NCBI RefSeq assembly: GCF_000016185.1
Contig: NC_011420.2
Location: forward strand, 310,001 to 374,000
DNA from: Rhodospirillum centenum SW
Lineage (GTDB): Bacteria > Pseudomonadota > Alphaproteobacteria > Azospirillales > Azospirillaceae
Direction of reading: 5' to 3'
Length of the DNA: 64,000 bases
Part shown: positions 18,005-25,797 of the stretch, piece after piece
Layout of the letters: each line of letters begins with the position of its first letter
Position numbering within the stretch: position 1 is the first letter of the stretch
Notes under the pieces: generated by a model
Told to the model about the DNA's origin: nothing
Databases searched by the model: none
The model's input: only the letters and a program-made list of their open reading frames with translations
Translations under genes and position numbers: made by a program

Positions 18005-18792
18005 CGATCCTGCATGTCGAGGGGGCCGGCGTCCGCCTGGGCGGCCGGCCGATCCTGGAGGCGATCGGGCTGTCGGCCGGCGCCGGCGAGGTGGTCGGAC
18101 TGATCGGGCCGAACGGCGCCGGCAAGTCCACGCTGGTCCGCGCCATCGCCGGCCTGCTGCCGCTGGAGTCCGGGCAGGTGCGGATCGCCGGCCGGCCGCT
18201 TTCCGCCTATTCCCGGCGGGAGCTGGCGAACACCGTCGCCTATCTGCCGCAGGGCCACACGGTCCACTGGCCGCTGGACGCCTACCATGTCGTCGCCCTG
18301 GGGCGGCTGCCGCATCTTGGCCCCCTGGGGCGGCCGACGCCGGAGGACGAGGCCGCCATCGCCCGCGCGATGGAGACGGCGGACGCCGCCGCCTTCGCCC
18401 CCCGCACCATCACCTCGCTCTCCGGCGGGGAGCGGGCGCGGGTGATGCTGGCCCGTGCGCTGGCGGTGGAGGCGCCGATCCTGCTGGCGGACGAGCCGGT
18501 GGCGGCGCTGGACCCCTACCACCAGCTTCAGGTCATGGAGCTGCTGCGCGGCATCGCCGCCACGGGACGGCTGGTGGTCGCCGTGCTGCACGACCTGCCG
18601 CTGGCCGCGCGCTTCTGCGACCGGCTGGTGCTGCTGGGCAGCGGACGGGTGGTGGCGGACGGGGAGCCGGAGGCGGTGCTGGCCCGCCCGAACCTGGAAG
18701 CGGCCTACCGCGTCCAGGGCCTCTACGGCAGCGAGGGCGAGGAACGCTACGTGCTGCCCTGGCGCCGGCTGGCGGCCGATCCCGTCTCCTGA
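18001..18792 (+). CDS. ABC transporter ATP-binding protein (BtuD/FhuC-like)
   Basis: 263 residues: Walker A GPNGAGKST (about 39-47), Q-loop YLPQ, signature LSGGERARV, Walker B ILLADEPVAALDP and the H-loop VLHDLPLA. It is the ATPase of the BtuC-like permease encoded upstream. The start is the ATG inside an ATGA overlap with a tiny upstream ORF; the longer open frame from 17899 is not conserved in style. It converges with the thioesterase gene, 22 bases away. Confidence 0.92.
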   Translation: MTILHVEGAGVRLGGRPILEAIGLSAGAGEVVGLIGPNGAGKSTLVRAIAGLLPLESGQVRIAGRPLSAYSRRELANTVAYLPQGHTVHWPLDAYHVVALGRLPHLGPLGRPTPEDEAAIARAMETADAAAFAPRTITSLSGGERARVMLARALAVEAPILLADEPVAALDPYHQLQVMELLRGIAATGRLVVAVLHDLPLAARFCDRLVLLGSGRVVADGEPEAVLARPNLEAAYRVQGLYGSEGEERYVLPWRRLAADPVS

Positions 18793-18814
18793 CCGGGCGG
18801 CCGGCGGGTCCCGG

Positions 18815-19561
18815 TCAGAGCGGACGGACCGGCGTCGGCCGCTGGTCCGCGTCCAGGGCGACCATGACGAAGACGCCCTCGGCCGCCTTGCGACGCTCGC
18901 CGGTCTTCAGGTTCTCCCCCCAGAGATCGACCGTCACCTGCATGGAGCTGGTCCCGGTGCCGGTGACGGCGGCCTCGATCTCCATGATCTCCCCCACCTT
19001 CACGGGGCTGGTGAAGTCCAGCCGCTTCGAGGCGGCGAGCACGACGGCGCGGCGGCAGTGGCGGGTCGCGGCGACGAAGGCCGCCTTGCCCATCTGCGCC
19101 ATGGCATGGCCGCCGAACAGGATGTGGTTGTGGCTGGCCTGGTCGGGGAAGACCAGTTCCACCATGCGGACACCGACCGCCTGCGGTTCCTCCGCCGCTT
19201 CCTCCAGCGGCGGCACCGCCGCGTCCCGGTCCACCGAGACCATGTTGAAGCGGCCGCGGGTGCAGAGCCGCCGCTCCCCGGTCAGCAGCGCCTCGGCCAC
19301 GAGATCGACCTCCACCGTCAGGGAGCGCCGGCCGACGCGGGCGATGCGGCCCGTGACCTCCACGATCTCGCCCAGTTGCGCCGGGGCGGCGAAGTCGATC
19401 CGCTCGCAGGACGCCGTGACGAAATCGACATGCGCGTGCCGGGTGGCGGCGATGAAGGCCACCTTGTCCATGTGCGCCAGCGCGGCGCCGCCGAACAGGG
19501 TGCCGTGGTGGTTGGTATCGCCCGGGAAGATCAGGTCGATCAGGCTGGTCTCGCGGCGCAC
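18815..19561 (-). CDS. Double-hotdog acyl-CoA thioesterase
   Basis: 248 residues made of two hotdog (4HBT) domains, like the BACH/BFIT acyl-CoA hydrolases. Domain 1 has the full N-H-x-G-x-LFGG...HMDK signature (about 14-35). Domain 2 has N-H-I-LFGG but the usual Asp after Met is Gly (QMGK), so it may be a structural or regulatory partner. I chose the GTG start seven bases after an AGGAG site. An ATG seven bases upstream is in another frame. The gene overlaps the end of nrdG by 22 bases. It hydrolyses acyl-CoA; chain length is unknown. Confidence 0.88.
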   Translation of the reverse strand: MRRETSLIDLIFPGDTNHHGTLFGGAALAHMDKVAFIAATRHAHVDFVTASCERIDFAAPAQLGEIVEVTGRIARVGRRSLTVEVDLVAEALLTGERRLCTRGRFNMVSVDRDAAVPPLEEAAEEPQAVGVRMVELVFPDQASHNHILFGGHAMAQMGKAAFVAATRHCRRAVVLAASKRLDFTSPVKVGEIMEIEAAVTGTGTSSMQVTVDLWGENLKTGERRKAAEGVFVMVALDADQRPTPVRPL

Positions 19562-20193
19562 GGCGCATCTCCTGAGAGGCGGGCAAGCTGGTCGGGCCGG
19601 CAGCCCGTGGCCCGGAAGGGCTGCAGGCGGTGCTGCCGGACGCCCAGCGCGTCGAGATCGGCGCGCAGCCGCTCCAGCGCCGCCGCGTCCAGCAGGCGCG
19701 GATGCACGGTGGTGCGGACATCGCAGGCGATGCCGGCGTCCAGCAGCAGGCGCAGGCTCTCGCGCGCCCGCTCCCCGCTGCCGGAGGCGCCGGTGATCCG
19801 CTCGTACTCCGCAAAGGGGGCCTTCACGTCGAAGCCCACCCAGTCCAGGAGCGGCAGCAGGTCCGCCAGCCGCTCGGGATAGGGACCGCCCGTGTGCAGG
19901 CCGATGCGGAAGCCCATCCCCCGCACCGTCCGCATGGCATCGGGCAGCGCGGCCTGGAGCGTCGCCTCCCCGCCGGAGAAGACGACGCCGTCCAGCAGGC
20001 CGCGGCGCCCCTCCAGGAAGGCCAGCACCTGCTCCCACGCCAGTTCCCGCTGCCCGCGGGCGGGCAGCAGGTCCGGGTTGTGGCAGTAGGGGCAGGCCCA
20101 GGGGCAGCCCTGGCAGAAGACGGTGGCGACCAGTTCGCCCGGCCAGTCGCAGGTGGACAGTCGGGACAGGCCGCCGACGCGGAGGTCGGCCAC
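19540..20193 (-). CDS. nrdG: Anaerobic ribonucleotide reductase activating enzyme (radical SAM)
   Basis: 217 residues with the radical-SAM cluster motif CxxxCxxC in GCPWACPYCHN (Cys about 32, 36, 39) and the GGE motif (FSGGEATLQ). This is the NrdG2-like type (TIGR02495, from memory). It uses S-adenosylmethionine and a [4Fe-4S] cluster to form the glycyl radical on NrdD. Here the glycyl-radical loop is encoded by the small gene 14 bases upstream. It belongs to the nrdD operon and so falls under the B12 riboswitch. Confidence 0.92.
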   Translation of the reverse strand: MADLRVGGLSRLSTCDWPGELVATVFCQGCPWACPYCHNPDLLPARGQRELAWEQVLAFLEGRRGLLDGVVFSGGEATLQAALPDAMRTVRGMGFRIGLHTGGPYPERLADLLPLLDWVGFDVKAPFAEYERITGASGSGERARESLRLLLDAGIACDVRTTVHPRLLDAAALERLRADLDALGVRQHRLQPFRATGCRPDQLARLSGDAPCAARPA

Positions 20194-20207
20194 CGGATGC
20201 GCTTTCG

Positions 20208-20387
20208 TCAGGCCCCGAGGTCCGCCTTCGCCTCGGCGAAGTAGCGGCGTTCGGCGAACTCGCCCTTCTTGCCGAAATTGAAGGAGGAGACCGGGCGGTG
20301 ATAGCCCATCACGCGGGTCCAGATCTCGCAGGGCTGGCGCTCCTCGTCCTTCAGGACGATCTCGGCGGTCTCGGTCATGCAGCTCAT
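20208..20387 (-). CDS. Small separate glycyl-radical segment of anaerobic ribonucleotide reductase
   Basis: 59 residues. The core CEIWTRVMGYHRPVSSFN matches the C-terminal glycyl-radical loop of class III NrdD (R-V-x-G-Y; radical Gly about 28), followed by NFGKKGEF. The large NrdD ORF upstream stops just after its zinc-binding CPxC pair, exactly where this loop normally continues. The two ORFs are in different frames and 68 bases apart, and this one has its own AGAGGA ribosome site, so it looks like a real split rather than an assembly slip. I recall similar short stand-alone entries in other proteobacteria, so the arrangement may be widespread. Confidence 0.82.
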   Translation of the reverse strand: MSCMTETAEIVLKDEERQPCEIWTRVMGYHRPVSSFNFGKKGEFAERRYFAEAKADLGA

Positions 20388-20455
20388 GGGTCGGGTCCTC
20401 TTGTCCGGGGGTCGGGGGATCGGGCCGGTGTTCCGGCGATGCGGTGCCGCGGCGC

Positions 20456-22483
20456 TCACTCGGCCGCGGCGCAGGTCTGCCGCTTGCGGGCGATCAGCTC
20501 GGCGTCGCACTTGGGGCAGAAGGCGTGCTCGCCCTCGATATAGCCGTGCTTGGGGCAGATCGAGAAGGTGGGCGTCACGGTGATGTAGGGCAGGCGGAAA
20601 TTCTCCAGCGCGCGCCGCACCAGCTTGCGGCAGGCGTCGGCCGAGGACACCCGCTCGCCCATGTAGAGGTGCAGGACGGTGCCGCCGGTGTACTTGCGCT
20701 GCAACTCCTCCTGCCGCTCCAGCGCCTCGAACGGATCGTCCGTGAAGCCGACGGGAAGCTGGCTGGAATTGGTGTAGTAGGGCTGGTCCGCCGTGCCGGC
20801 CTGGAGGATGCCGGGGAAGCGCTTCTGGTCCTCCTTGGCGAAACGGTAGGTCGTGCCCTCCGCCGGGGTGGCCTCCAGGTTGTACATGTTGCCCGTCTCT
20901 TCCTGGAACTGCACGATGCGGGCGCGCACATGGTCCAGGAAGCGGACGGCGAAGGCGTAGCCCCGCTCGGTCGTCACGTCCTCGGCATCGTCCGTGAAGT
21001 TGCGGATCATCTCGTTGATGCCGTTCACGCCCAGCGTCGAGAAATGGTTCCGCAGCGTGCCCAGGTAGCGCTTGGTGTACGGGAACAGCCCGTTGTCCAT
21101 GTGGTGCTGGATCACCTTGCGCTTGATCTCCAGGCTGGTGCGGCTGACGTCCAGCATCTCGTCCAGGGCGCGGAACAGGGCCGCCTCGTCGCCCTTGTGC
21201 AGATAGCCCAGGCGCGCGCAGTTGACCGTCACCACGCCCAGCGAGCCGGTCTGCTCGGCGCTGCCGAACAGGCCGTTGCCGCGCTTCAGCAGCTCGCTGA
21301 GATCGAGCTGGAGCCGGCAGCACATGGAGCGGACCATGTTCGGCTTCAGCTCGGAATTGACGAAGTTCTGGAAATAGGGAAGCCCGTACTTGGCCGTCAT
21401 CTCGAACAGCCGGTCGGCGTTCTCGCTCTGCCAGGGGAAGTCGGGCGTGATGTTGTAGGTCGGGATCGGGAAGGTGAAGACCCGCCCCTTGCTGTCGCCC
21501 CGGGTCATCACCTCCATGTAGGCGCGGTTGATCAGGTCCATCTCGGCCTGAAGCTCGCCGTAGGTGAAGTCCATCTCCTCGCCGCCGATCACCGGCACCT
21601 GGTCGCGCAGGTCCTCCGGGCAGGTCCAGTCGAAGGTCAGGTTCGTGAAGGGGGTCTGCGTGCCCCAGCGGGAGGGCACGTTGAGATTGTAGACAAGCTC
21701 CTGGATGCACTGGAGCACCTGCTCGTAGGGCAGGTTGTCCTTGCGGATGAAGGGGGCGAGATAGGTGTCGAAGGAACTGAACGCCTGCGCGCCGGCCCAT
21801 TCGTTCTGCAAGGTGCCCAGGAAGTTGACGATCTGGCCGACGGCGCTGGACAGGTGCTTCGGCGGCGCCGCCTCGACCTTGCCGGGCACGCCGTTCAGCC
21901 CTTCCGTCAGCAGGGTGCGCAGGGACCAGCCGGCGCAGTAGCCTGCCAGCATGTCCAGGTCATGGATGTGGATGTCGCCCTCGCGGTGGGCGCGGCCCAC
22001 CTCCGCCGGGTAGACGTGCGACAGCCAGTAGTTCGCCACCACCTTGCCGGAGATGTTCAGGATCAGGCCACCCAGCGAATAGCCCTGGTTGGCATTGGCG
22101 TTGACGCGCCAGTCGGCCCGGTTCAGGTACTCGTTGATCGAGGTCTCGACATCCACCACCGTCTTGCGGTCGCGCCGCAGACGGGCGCGCTGCTCGCGGT
22201 AGACGATGTAGGCGCGGGCCGTGGCGAAATGGTTGGCGGAGATCAGGACCTGTTCGACCACGTCCTGGATCTGCTCGATGTGCGGCGCGTCGGTATGGAA
22301 GCGATGGCCGATCACCTTGATCGCCTGGATCGCCAGGAGATGCGCCTCGGCCCCGTCGAACTCGCCGGTCGCCTTGCCGGCGCGCTCGATGGCGGAGCGG
22401 ATCTTGTCGCCGTTGAAGGCGGACACTTCACCGCTACGCTTGATCACGGACTTCGGCAGCGTGGCAAGGGCATGAACGGGCAT
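20456..22483 (-). CDS. nrdD: Anaerobic (class III) ribonucleoside-triphosphate reductase, catalytic part
   Basis: 675 residues. There is an N-terminal ATP-cone (about 7-100, VIKRSGEVSAFNGDKI ... YIVYREQRA), then the ten-stranded NrdD barrel (SLRTLLTEGLNGVPG, EWAGAQAFSSFDTY, CCRLQLDLSEL, GSLGVVTVNCARLGY) and a C-terminal zinc site CPKHGY...CPKC. It reduces ribonucleotides to deoxyribonucleotides without oxygen. The glycyl-radical loop is missing and lies on the following small ORF. A cobalamin riboswitch occupies its leader, which fits a B12-independent enzyme repressed when B12 (and a B12-dependent class II reductase) is available. Confidence 0.95.
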   Translation of the reverse strand: MPVHALATLPKSVIKRSGEVSAFNGDKIRSAIERAGKATGEFDGAEAHLLAIQAIKVIGHRFHTDAPHIEQIQDVVEQVLISANHFATARAYIVYREQRARLRRDRKTVVDVETSINEYLNRADWRVNANANQGYSLGGLILNISGKVVANYWLSHVYPAEVGRAHREGDIHIHDLDMLAGYCAGWSLRTLLTEGLNGVPGKVEAAPPKHLSSAVGQIVNFLGTLQNEWAGAQAFSSFDTYLAPFIRKDNLPYEQVLQCIQELVYNLNVPSRWGTQTPFTNLTFDWTCPEDLRDQVPVIGGEEMDFTYGELQAEMDLINRAYMEVMTRGDSKGRVFTFPIPTYNITPDFPWQSENADRLFEMTAKYGLPYFQNFVNSELKPNMVRSMCCRLQLDLSELLKRGNGLFGSAEQTGSLGVVTVNCARLGYLHKGDEAALFRALDEMLDVSRTSLEIKRKVIQHHMDNGLFPYTKRYLGTLRNHFSTLGVNGINEMIRNFTDDAEDVTTERGYAFAVRFLDHVRARIVQFQEETGNMYNLEATPAEGTTYRFAKEDQKRFPGILQAGTADQPYYTNSSQLPVGFTDDPFEALERQEELQRKYTGGTVLHLYMGERVSSADACRKLVRRALENFRLPYITVTPTFSICPKHGYIEGEHAFCPKCDAELIARKRQTCAAAE

Positions 22484-22519
22484 GCGGGTCTTTCCCCTTC
22501 CGGCACGCGGACAGGGGTC

Positions 22520-22552
22520 GGGAACCGCCCGGCGCGGCGCCGGCGGGTTCCC
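22520..22552 (-). promoter_or_regulatory. Strong hairpin between the riboswitch and nrdD
   Basis: GGGAACC (22520-22526) pairs with GGTTCCC (22546-22552), with more GC pairing inside. It lies 37-69 bases before the nrdD start, in the expected expression-platform position. A smaller hairpin (CTTCGGA/TCCGAAG) spans 22552-22573. No U-run follows, so control by Rho or at translation is more likely than an intrinsic terminator. Confidence 0.5.
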
Positions 22553-22585
22553 TTCGGATCACCCCGTCCGAAGATGGTAGACTGG

Positions 22586-22770
22586 GTTACGGCAGGTCTC
22601 CTGGCTTGCGGGTCCGCGCCACCGTCCGGTCTTCCCGGTGCCGGTCGGCACCAGTGACATGAAAGGTCGGCAGCTCGCCGCTGACAGTTGCGGGGGCAGC
22701 GCCGGAATTGCACCGGCTTCCCTCTTAGCCCCCGGATAACTACATATTGTGTTGTCCGGAGGACCGTAAC
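22586..22770 (-). ncRNA. Cobalamin riboswitch in front of nrdD
   Basis: Read on the minus strand: closing stem P1 GTTACGG (22764-22770) with CCGTAAC (22586-22592); an AT-looped helix (CCTCCGGA with TCCGGGGG); the conserved core TAAGAGGGAAGCCGGTGC; GCCCCCGCAACTGT; and the B12 box AGCCAGGAGACCTGCC (22591-22609 region). All elements are in the order of class I adenosylcobalamin riboswitches. It controls nrdD, the glycyl-radical ORF and nrdG. The expected effect is lower expression when cobalamin is plentiful. Confidence 0.93.
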
Positions 22771-22781
22771 GCTAAATACCG
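22740..22781 (-). promoter_or_regulatory. Possible pair of NrdR boxes at the nrdD promoter
   Basis: Minus-strand core CAATATGTAG (22740-22749, flank ACA) fits the NrdR consensus CwAtATaTwG as I remember it. A weaker copy CGGTATTTAG (22772-22781, 7 of 10) begins 32 bases upstream, the three-turn spacing usual for NrdR pairs, and covers the -10 region. The strong copy also lies in the loop of a riboswitch helix, so the match could be incidental. Confidence 0.35.
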
Positions 22782-22806
22782 TAAATGCAGGTTCTGCTTA
22801 AGTCAA
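22778..22806 (-). promoter_or_regulatory. Predicted sigma-70-type promoter of nrdD
   Basis: Minus strand: -35 TTGACT (22801-22806), 17-base spacer, -10 TACGGT (22778-22783). The start point would be near 22770, the first base of riboswitch stem P1. This agreement supports the call although the -10 is weak. Confidence 0.5.
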
Positions 22807-22873
22807 GCTCCGGCGGCGCAGGAGGGGCATGACGGATCGCCATGCGGTCCGTCCACAGCCGTGCAGGCGGGCG

Positions 22874-22902
22874 TTGACAGGGGGATGGCCGTCTCCTAAA
22901 GC
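22874..22902 (+). promoter_or_regulatory. Predicted sigma-70-type promoter of the cobQ operon
   Basis: -35 TTGACA (22874-22879), 17-base spacer, -10 TAAAGC (22897-22902). The expected start near 22908 coincides with the first base of stem P1 of the cobQ riboswitch. Confidence 0.6.
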
Positions 22903-22907
22903 TCAGC

Positions 22908-23098
22908 CGTCACGGTTCTTCCGCTCCTCCCGGGTGCGGAAGCTAAGAGGGAATCCGGTGCGCCGTCCGCGGCAAGGCCGGAGCTGCCCCCGCAACTGTC
23001 GGCGGTGAGCCTCTCCCGTTCGCGCCACTGGACCCGCAAGGGTTCCGGGAAGGCCGGGCCGAGGCGACGACCCGCGAGCCAGGAGACCTGCCGCGACG
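22908..23098 (+). ncRNA. Cobalamin riboswitch in front of cobQ
   Basis: P1 CGTCACGG (22908-22915) pairs with CCGCGACG (23091-23098) with one mismatch. Between them are the core CTAAGAGGGAATCCGGTGCG, GCCCCCGCAACTGTCGGCGG and the B12 box GCGAGCCAGGAGACCTGCC (ending 23092). This is a complete class I cobalamin aptamer. It should repress cobQ and the following cobalamin genes when adenosylcobalamin is present. Confidence 0.95.
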
Positions 23099-23194
23099 CA
23101 TCATGGTCCACGGGCGGGGTGTCCCGGCGGAACGACCGCGATCCGGCCGCCCCGGTGGGGATGACGGGACGTCACGGTCTTCCCCATGCCCATG

Positions 23195-23212
23195 CCCTTC
23201 ACGTCTGAAGGG
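23195..23212 (+). promoter_or_regulatory. Hairpin that can hide the cobQ ribosome-binding site
   Basis: CCCTTCA-CGTC-TGAAGGG, a perfect 7-bp stem with a 4-base loop. Its 3' arm plus the next G forms the GAAGGGG Shine-Dalgarno sequence 11 bases before the cobQ ATG. This is the usual translational expression platform of proteobacterial B12 riboswitches. Confidence 0.7.
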
Positions 23213-23223
23213 GCTTCCAGTCC

Positions 23224-24810
23224 ATGTCCGATTCCGCGACGACGCCCGGCGACGGCCTCGCCCCGATCATCTACACGCCGCGCAGCACGGACGCTCCGCG
23301 CCGCGCCCGCGCGCTGATGATCCAGGGCACCAGTTCCGATGTCGGCAAGAGCATGCTGGTGGCCGGGCTCTGTCGCGCCTTCACCCGCCGCGGTCTGGTG
23401 GTGCGCCCGTTCAAGGCGCAGAACATGAGCAACAACGCCGCCGTGGTGCCCGACGCCGACGCCCCGCCGGAAGCGGACGGCACGCCGGCACGCGGCGAGA
23501 TCGGCCGCGCCCAGGCGCTCCAGGCCCGCGCCTGCAAGGTGGCGCCGTCCATCCACATGAACCCGGTACTGCTGAAGCCGCAGACGAACATCGGCTCGCA
23601 GGTGGTGCTGCGCGGCCGGGTGCTGGGCAACTGCCCGGCGCGCACCTATCACCGGATGCGCAAGGGCCTGATGCCGCCGATCATGGACAGCTTCGAGCGG
23701 CTGGCCGCGGAGGCGGATCTGGTGATCGTGGAAGGCGCCGGCAGCGGGGCGGAGATCTATCTCCGCGCCTCGGACATCACGAACATGCATCTGGCGGAGC
23801 GGCTGGGCCTGCCGGTCGTCGTGCTGGGCGATTTGGACCGTGGCGGCACCATGGCCGCCCTGGTCGGCACCCACGCCCTGCTGGACGAGGCCGACCGGGC
23901 CCGCGTCGTCGGCTACATCGTCAACAAGTTCCGCGGCGACTTCTCCCTGTTCGAGCCGGCCTGCGGCACGATCACGGCGATGACCAACTGGCCCTTCCTG
24001 GGCGTGGTCCGCTGGTTCGAGGAGGCCGACCGCCTGCCGGCGGAGGATTCGCTGGCGCTGGAGCGGCCGGCCACCGGCGTGGGCAGCGGCCTGAAGGTGG
24101 CGGTGCCGCGGCTGTCCCGCGTCGCCAACTTCGACGATCTGGACCCGCTGGCGGCCGAGCCGGGCGTGGACCTGCGCTGGGTATCCCCGGGTCATCCGAT
24201 CCCCGCCGATACGGACGTGGTGGTGCTGCCCGGCTCCAAGACCACCCGCGCCGACCTGGACGTGCTGCGGCAGCAGGGCTGGGACGTGGACATCCTGGCC
24301 CATGTCCGCCACGGCGGCCGGGTCGTCGGCCTGTGCGCCGGGTTCCAGATGCTGGGCCGGGTGGTGCGCGATCCCGCCGGGATCGAGGGACCGGCCGGCG
24401 AGACGCCGGGCCTGGGCCTGCTGGACATCGAGACGGAGATCGGCGGCGACAAGCGGCTGGTCGAGATCGACAGGCTGGACCGCAACAGCGGCCGCCGCGT
24501 CACCGGCTATGAGATGCACATGGGCCGCACGACCGGGCCGGGCCTGGAGCGGCCCTGGATGATGCTGGATGCGGGCGACGGCTCGGCCCCGCGGGCCGAA
24601 GGGGCGGTATCCGCCGACGGGCGGGTGACGGGCAGCTACATTCACGGCCTGTTCGGGTCGGACGGGTTCCGCTCCGCCTGGCTGGAGCGGGTGGGGGCGC
24701 AGGCCTCGGCGCTCGATTTCGAGGCACGGACCGAGGCGGCCCTGGAGGCCCTGGCCGACCATGTGGAGGCCAATCTGGACCTCGACGCGCTGCTGGCCCT
24801 GGCGCGGTGA
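23224..24810 (+). CDS. cobQ: Cobyric acid synthase
   Basis: 528 residues. The N-terminal half is a dethiobiotin-synthetase-like ATPase (P-loop [16 protein letters not shown], then [10 protein letters not shown]). The C-terminal half is a class I-like glutamine amidotransferase with nucleophile Cys in [10 protein letters not shown] and His in [13 protein letters not shown]. It amidates side chains b, d, e and g of adenosylcobyrinic acid a,c-diamide. The N-terminus (about 30 residues) is slightly longer than usual and contains a short inserted acidic/Pro stretch near residue 80. First gene of the riboswitch-controlled cobQ-cobD-cobP unit. Confidence 0.96.
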   Translation: MSDSATTPGDGLAPIIYTPRSTDAPRRARALMIQGTSSDVGKSMLVAGLCRAFTRRGLVVRPFKAQNMSNNAAVVPDADAPPEADGTPARGEIGRAQALQARACKVAPSIHMNPVLLKPQTNIGSQVVLRGRVLGNCPARTYHRMRKGLMPPIMDSFERLAAEADLVIVEGAGSGAEIYLRASDITNMHLAERLGLPVVVLGDLDRGGTMAALVGTHALLDEADRARVVGYIVNKFRGDFSLFEPACGTITAMTNWPFLGVVRWFEEADRLPAEDSLALERPATGVGSGLKVAVPRLSRVANFDDLDPLAAEPGVDLRWVSPGHPIPADTDVVVLPGSKTTRADLDVLRQQGWDVDILAHVRHGGRVVGLCAGFQMLGRVVRDPAGIEGPAGETPGLGLLDIETEIGGDKRLVEIDRLDRNSGRRVTGYEMHMGRTTGPGLERPWMMLDAGDGSAPRAEGAVSADGRVTGSYIHGLFGSDGFRSAWLERVGAQASALDFEARTEAALEALADHVEANLDLDALLALAR

Positions 24811-24858
24811 CGGCCCCCCGGTGACGCACGCCCTTCCCCTCCGCGGCAGCGCCCGGCC

Positions 24859-25770
24859 ATGACCATCCTGCTGGCCCTGCTGATCGACCGCTTCCTGGGC
24901 GAGCCGCCGGCGCGGCTGCATCCGGTGATCTGGATGGGCCAGTACCTGGAGCACGCTGGCCGCCGGCTGCCCGATCTGCCGCCCTGGCTGGCACTGCCGG
25001 CCGGCGCCGTCGCCTGGGCCGTCGGAGCGGCGGCCACGGTGGCGGGGGCGGGGGCAGCGACGTGGCTCGTCTCCGACCTGCCGGCCTGGCTGGAACTGGT
25101 GCTGCTGGCGTTCCTGCTGAAGCCGATGTTCGCCCTGACCCTGCTCCTGTCGGAGGTCGCCGCCACGGAGACGGCCCTGCGCGAGGGTCTGGCGGCCGGC
25201 CGCGCCCGTCTGGGCTCTCTGGTCAGCCGCGACACCGCGGAGCTGGAACCGGAGCAGGTGCGCGAGGCTGCCATCGAATCCCTGGCGGAGAACCTGTCGG
25301 ACTCCCTGGTGGCGCCGCTGTTCTGGTTCCTGGTGGCCGGTCTGCCCGGAGCCGCGCTCTACCGGTTCGCCAATACGGCGGATGCCATGTGGGGTTACCG
25401 CGGTCGCTGGGAATGGGCGGGCAAGGTCGCCGCCCGCGCCGACGACCTGCTGAACCTGATCCCGGCGCGGCTGACGGCGCTGGCGCTGCTGGGTGCGGAT
25501 GCGCTGCGCCGCGACCGGCGGACGGTCCTGGCGGCGGAGGCCCGGCGCACCGCTTCGCCCAACAGCGGCTGGCCGATGGCGGCCATGGCGATGGCCCTGG
25601 GGCTGCGCCTGGGCAAGCCGGGCCACTATGTCCTCAACGAAGGGGGGACCGCCCCCGGCCCGGAGGACCTGCCCCGCGCCCTGGAGCGCGCCCGGCGGGC
25701 GGGTCTGGGCCTCGCCCTGCTGGCCGCCGTGGTGCAGGTGGCCATGGCGGAGGTGATCATCCATGTCTGA
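24859..25770 (+). CDS. cobD: Adenosylcobinamide-phosphate synthase
   Basis: 303 residues, a multi-helix inner-membrane protein of the CobD/CbiB family: DRFLGEPPARLHPVIWMGQ at the N-terminus, AIESLAENLSDSLVAPLFWF, and the NTADAMWGYRG segment. It attaches (R)-1-amino-2-propanol (or its phosphate) to cobyric acid. It starts 48 bases after cobQ and 27 bases before cobP, consistent with one operon. Confidence 0.95.
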   Translation: MTILLALLIDRFLGEPPARLHPVIWMGQYLEHAGRRLPDLPPWLALPAGAVAWAVGAAATVAGAGAATWLVSDLPAWLELVLLAFLLKPMFALTLLLSEVAATETALREGLAAGRARLGSLVSRDTAELEPEQVREAAIESLAENLSDSLVAPLFWFLVAGLPGAALYRFANTADAMWGYRGRWEWAGKVAARADDLLNLIPARLTALALLGADALRRDRRTVLAAEARRTASPNSGWPMAAMAMALGLRLGKPGHYVLNEGGTAPGPEDLPRALERARRAGLGLALLAAVVQVAMAEVIIHV

Positions 25771-25797
25771 CGTGCAGACCGGAACGGAGGCGATGCC

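Noticed and set aside
20388-20455. Simple sequencing frameshift joining nrdD to the small glycyl-radical ORF
   Set aside because: The small ORF has its own ATG and ribosome site and the 68-base spacer follows a normal stop codon, so a single-base error would not give a natural fusion; kept as a check in the findings.
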